From: Siphonodentalium dalli
Lineage: Eukaryota > Mollusca > Scaphopoda > Gadilida > Siphonodentaliidae
Assembly (NCBI GenBank): GCA_032622095.1
Contig: CP136062.1
Location: 228,238,578 to 228,302,577, forward strand
DNA length: 64,000 nucleotides
Reading direction: 5' to 3'
The position numbers and the translations under genes are program-made. This document shows positions 61,097-64,000 of this stretch, in pieces. Under the pieces are notes generated by a model, which saw only the letters and a list, made by a program, of their open reading frames with translations, was not told the origin of the DNA and did not search any database. Each line of letters starts with the position of its first letter. Positions within the stretch are counted from its first letter, which is position 1.

Positions 61097-64000
61097 GTCA
61101 CCATCACAATGACCAAAATACAAGTATTAATCACCCTACAAATGACCAAAATAAATGTTTCATCAACCTTCACAATGACAAAAAATACATGTATTAATCA
61201 CCATCACAATGACCAAAATACATGTATTAATCACCCTCACAATGACCAAAATACAAGTATTAATCACCCTACAATGACCAAATTAAATGTTTTCATCATC
61301 ACCTTCACAATGACCAAAAATACATGTATTAATCACCATCACAATGACCAAAATACATGTATTAATCACCTTCACAATGACCAAAATACAAGTATTAATC
61401 ACCCTACAATGACCAAAATACATGTATTAATCACCATCACAATGACCAAAATACATGTATTAATCACCCGCACAATGACCAAAATACATGTATTCACCAC
61501 CATCACAATGACCAAAATACATGTATTAATCACCCTCGACAATGACCAAAATACAAGTATTAATCACCCTACAATGACCAAAATAAATGTTTTCATCATC
61601 ACCTTCACAATGACCAAAAATACATGTATTAATCACCATCACAATGACCAAAATACATGTTTAATCACCTTCACAATGGACCAAAATACATGTATTAATC
61701 ACCCTCACAATGACCAAAATACATGTATTAATCACCCTACAAAGACCAAAATAAATGTATTAATCACTGTCACAATGACCAAAATACATGTATTAATCAT
61801 CTTCACAATGACAAAATACAAGTATTAATCACCCTACAATGACCAAAATACATGTAATAATTACCATCACAATGACCAAAATACAAGTATTAATCACCAT
61901 ACAATGACCAAAATACATGTATTAATTACCATCACAATGACCAAAATACAAGTATTAATCACCCTACAATGACCAAAATACATGTATTAATTACCATCAC
62001 AATGACCAAAATACAAGTATTAATCACCCTACAAAGACCAAAATACATGTATTAATTACCATCACAATGACCAAAATACAAGTATTAATCACCCTACAAT
62101 GACCAAAATACATGTATTAAATACCATCACAATGACCAAAATACATGTATTAATCACCATCACAATGACCAAAATACATGTATTCACCACCATCACAATG
62201 ACCAAAATACATCTATTAATCACCCTCACAATGACCAAAATACATGTATTAATCACCCTACAATGACCAAAAATACATGTTTTCATCACCCTACAATGAC
62301 CAAAATACATGTATTAATCACCCTACCAATGACCAAAATACATGTATTAATCACCCTCACAATGGACCAAAATACATGTATTACTCACCATCACAATGAC
62401 CAAAATACATGTATTAATCACCTTCACAATGACCAAAATACAATGTATTAATCACCATCACAATGACCAAAATACATGTATTAATCACCCTCACAATGAC
62501 CAAAATACACGTATTCACCACCATCACAATGACCAATATACATGTATTAATCACCATCACAATGACCAAAATACATATATTAATCACCATCACAATGAAC
62601 AAAATACATGTATTAATCATCCTCACAATGACCAAAATACATGTATTAATCAACCCGCACAATGACCAAAATACATGTATTAATCACCCGCACAATGACC
62701 AAAATACACGTATTCACCACCATCACAATGACCAAAATACACGTAATTCACCACCATCACAATGACCAAAATACATGTATTAATTCACCCGCACAATGAC
62801 CAAAATACATGTATTAATCACCCGCACAATGACCAAAATACATGTATTAATCACCCTACAATGACCAAAATACATGTATTAATCACCATCACAATGACCA
62901 AAATACATGTATTAATCACCTTCACAATGACCAAAATACATGTATTAATCACCATCACAATGACCAAAATACATGTATTAATCACCCTCACAATGACCAA
63001 AATACATGTATTAAATCACTCTCACAATGATCAAAATACATGTATTAATCACCCTATAATGACCAAAATACATGTATTAATCACCATCACAATGACCAAA
63101 ATACATGTATTAATCAACCCTACAATGACCAAATACATGTATTATATCACCATCACAATGACCAAAATACATGTATTAATCACCATCACAATGACCAAAA
63201 TATACGTATTCACCACCCTCACAATGACCAAAATACATGTATTCACCACCATCACAATGACCAAAATACATGTATTAATCATCCTCACAATGACCAAAAT
63301 ACACGTATTCACCACCATCACAATGATCAAAATACATGTATTTAATCACCCGAACAATGACCAAAATACATGTATTAATCACCATCACAATGACCAAAAT
63401 ACATGTATTAATCATCCTCACAATGACCAAAATACACGTATTCACCACCATCACAATGACCAAAATACACGTATTCACCACCATCACAATGACCAAAATA
63501 CATGTATTAATCACCCGCACAATGACCAAAATACATGTATTAATCACCCTACAATGACCAAAATACATGTATTAATCACCATCACAATGACCAAAATACA
63601 TGTATTAATCACCTTCACAATGACCAAAATACATGTATTAATCACCCGCACAATGACCAAAATACATGTATTCACCACCATCACAATGACCAAAATACAT
63701 GTTTTAATCACCCTACAATGACCAAAATACATGTATTAATCACCCGCACAATGACCAAAATACATGTATTAATCACCCGCACAATGACCAAAATACATGT
63801 ATTCACCACCATCACAATGACCAAAATACATGTTTTAATCACCCTACAATGACCAAAATACATGTATTAATCACCCGCACAATGACCAAAATACATGTAT
63901 TAATCACCCTCACAATGACCAAAATACATGTATTAATGACTCTCACAATGATCAAAATACATGTATTAATCACCCTATAATGACCAAAATACATGTTTTA
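61097..64000 (+). repeat. 33-base minisatellite with AATACATGTATT palindrome, runs off the window
   Basis: About 88 monomers of mostly 33 bases (32 in the ccctac variant) with the core aatgaccaaaatacatgtat, then taatcacc or tcaccacc and atcac, ctcac, ttcac or cgcac. The centre of most monomers is the 12-base palindrome AATACATGTATT; an acaagt variant that breaks it is common between 61117 and 62090 and rare later. Blocks of several monomers recur in the same order, for example around 63480-63720 and 63720-63960. Open frames up to 319 codons (62762-63721) reflect the 33-base period. Confidence 0.95.

Noticed and set aside
61034-63721. Open frames of 264 and 319 codons in the terminal minisatellite
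   Set aside because: The peptide is a translation of the tandem monomer in changing phases, with equally open minus-strand frames.
1-64000. tRNA, rRNA, snRNA or tRNA-derived SINE genes
   Set aside because: I looked for A/B-box-like and rRNA-like segments on both strands and saw none I could defend; a covariance-model scan would settle it.

Overview
The window is eukaryotic, gene-poor, repeat-dominated DNA. It holds relics of a CR1/Jockey-type non-LTR retrotransposon, several short non-autonomous DNA transposons, a probable Helitron end, microsatellites and at least five minisatellite arrays. No bacterial or viral gene, tRNA, rRNA or CRISPR array is visible, and I support no intact protein-coding gene with confidence. 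The transposon mix suggests an animal, perhaps a marine invertebrate; that is inference.

Region 1 (1-42668) is a head-to-tail macrosatellite. Its unit is a 15-18 base G run plus a core of exactly 2969 bases in every unit I could measure. Each unit contains, in order: the G run; about 800 bases of diverged ~345-base repeats carrying three hairpins; a reverse-transcriptase relic interrupted in its catalytic YXDD region by a 105-base-arm foldback; and about 700 bases with a 171-codon open frame of unknown nature. A 100-N gap at 26883-26982 breaks the array and hides at least about 1.93 kb. Units on the two sides of the gap differ at diagnostic bases. The array runs off the left edge of the window. 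On the right it ends at the point where the next G run should start, in a diverged, internally deleted unit.

Region 2 (42669-51957) is a transposon graveyard. It has a 306-base inverted repeat spanning 3.16 kb, which encloses a 470-base MITE with a perfect 9-base target duplication. It also has a palindromic element with CAGRG-type ends, old diverged tandem repeats, a 67-71 base minisatellite with 389-base higher-order structure (48.5-50.4 kb), and a 530-base inverted-repeat element flanked by direct repeats.

Region 3 (51958-57880) is two related minisatellites, 33-base then 30-base monomers, with 1401-base and 418-base higher-order repeats. The many long open frames here, up to 1461 codons, are products of period-3 repeat lengths.

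Region 4 (57881-64000) has two oppositely oriented TTAA-flanked MITEs, one with a paralogous empty site in the same window; a microsatellite tract; a GC-rich palindromic element ending in a Helitron-like hairpin and CTAG; a 50-base minisatellite; and a 33-base minisatellite running off the right edge. Nothing forms a pathway. The locus looks like heterochromatin built by tandem amplification and nested insertion.
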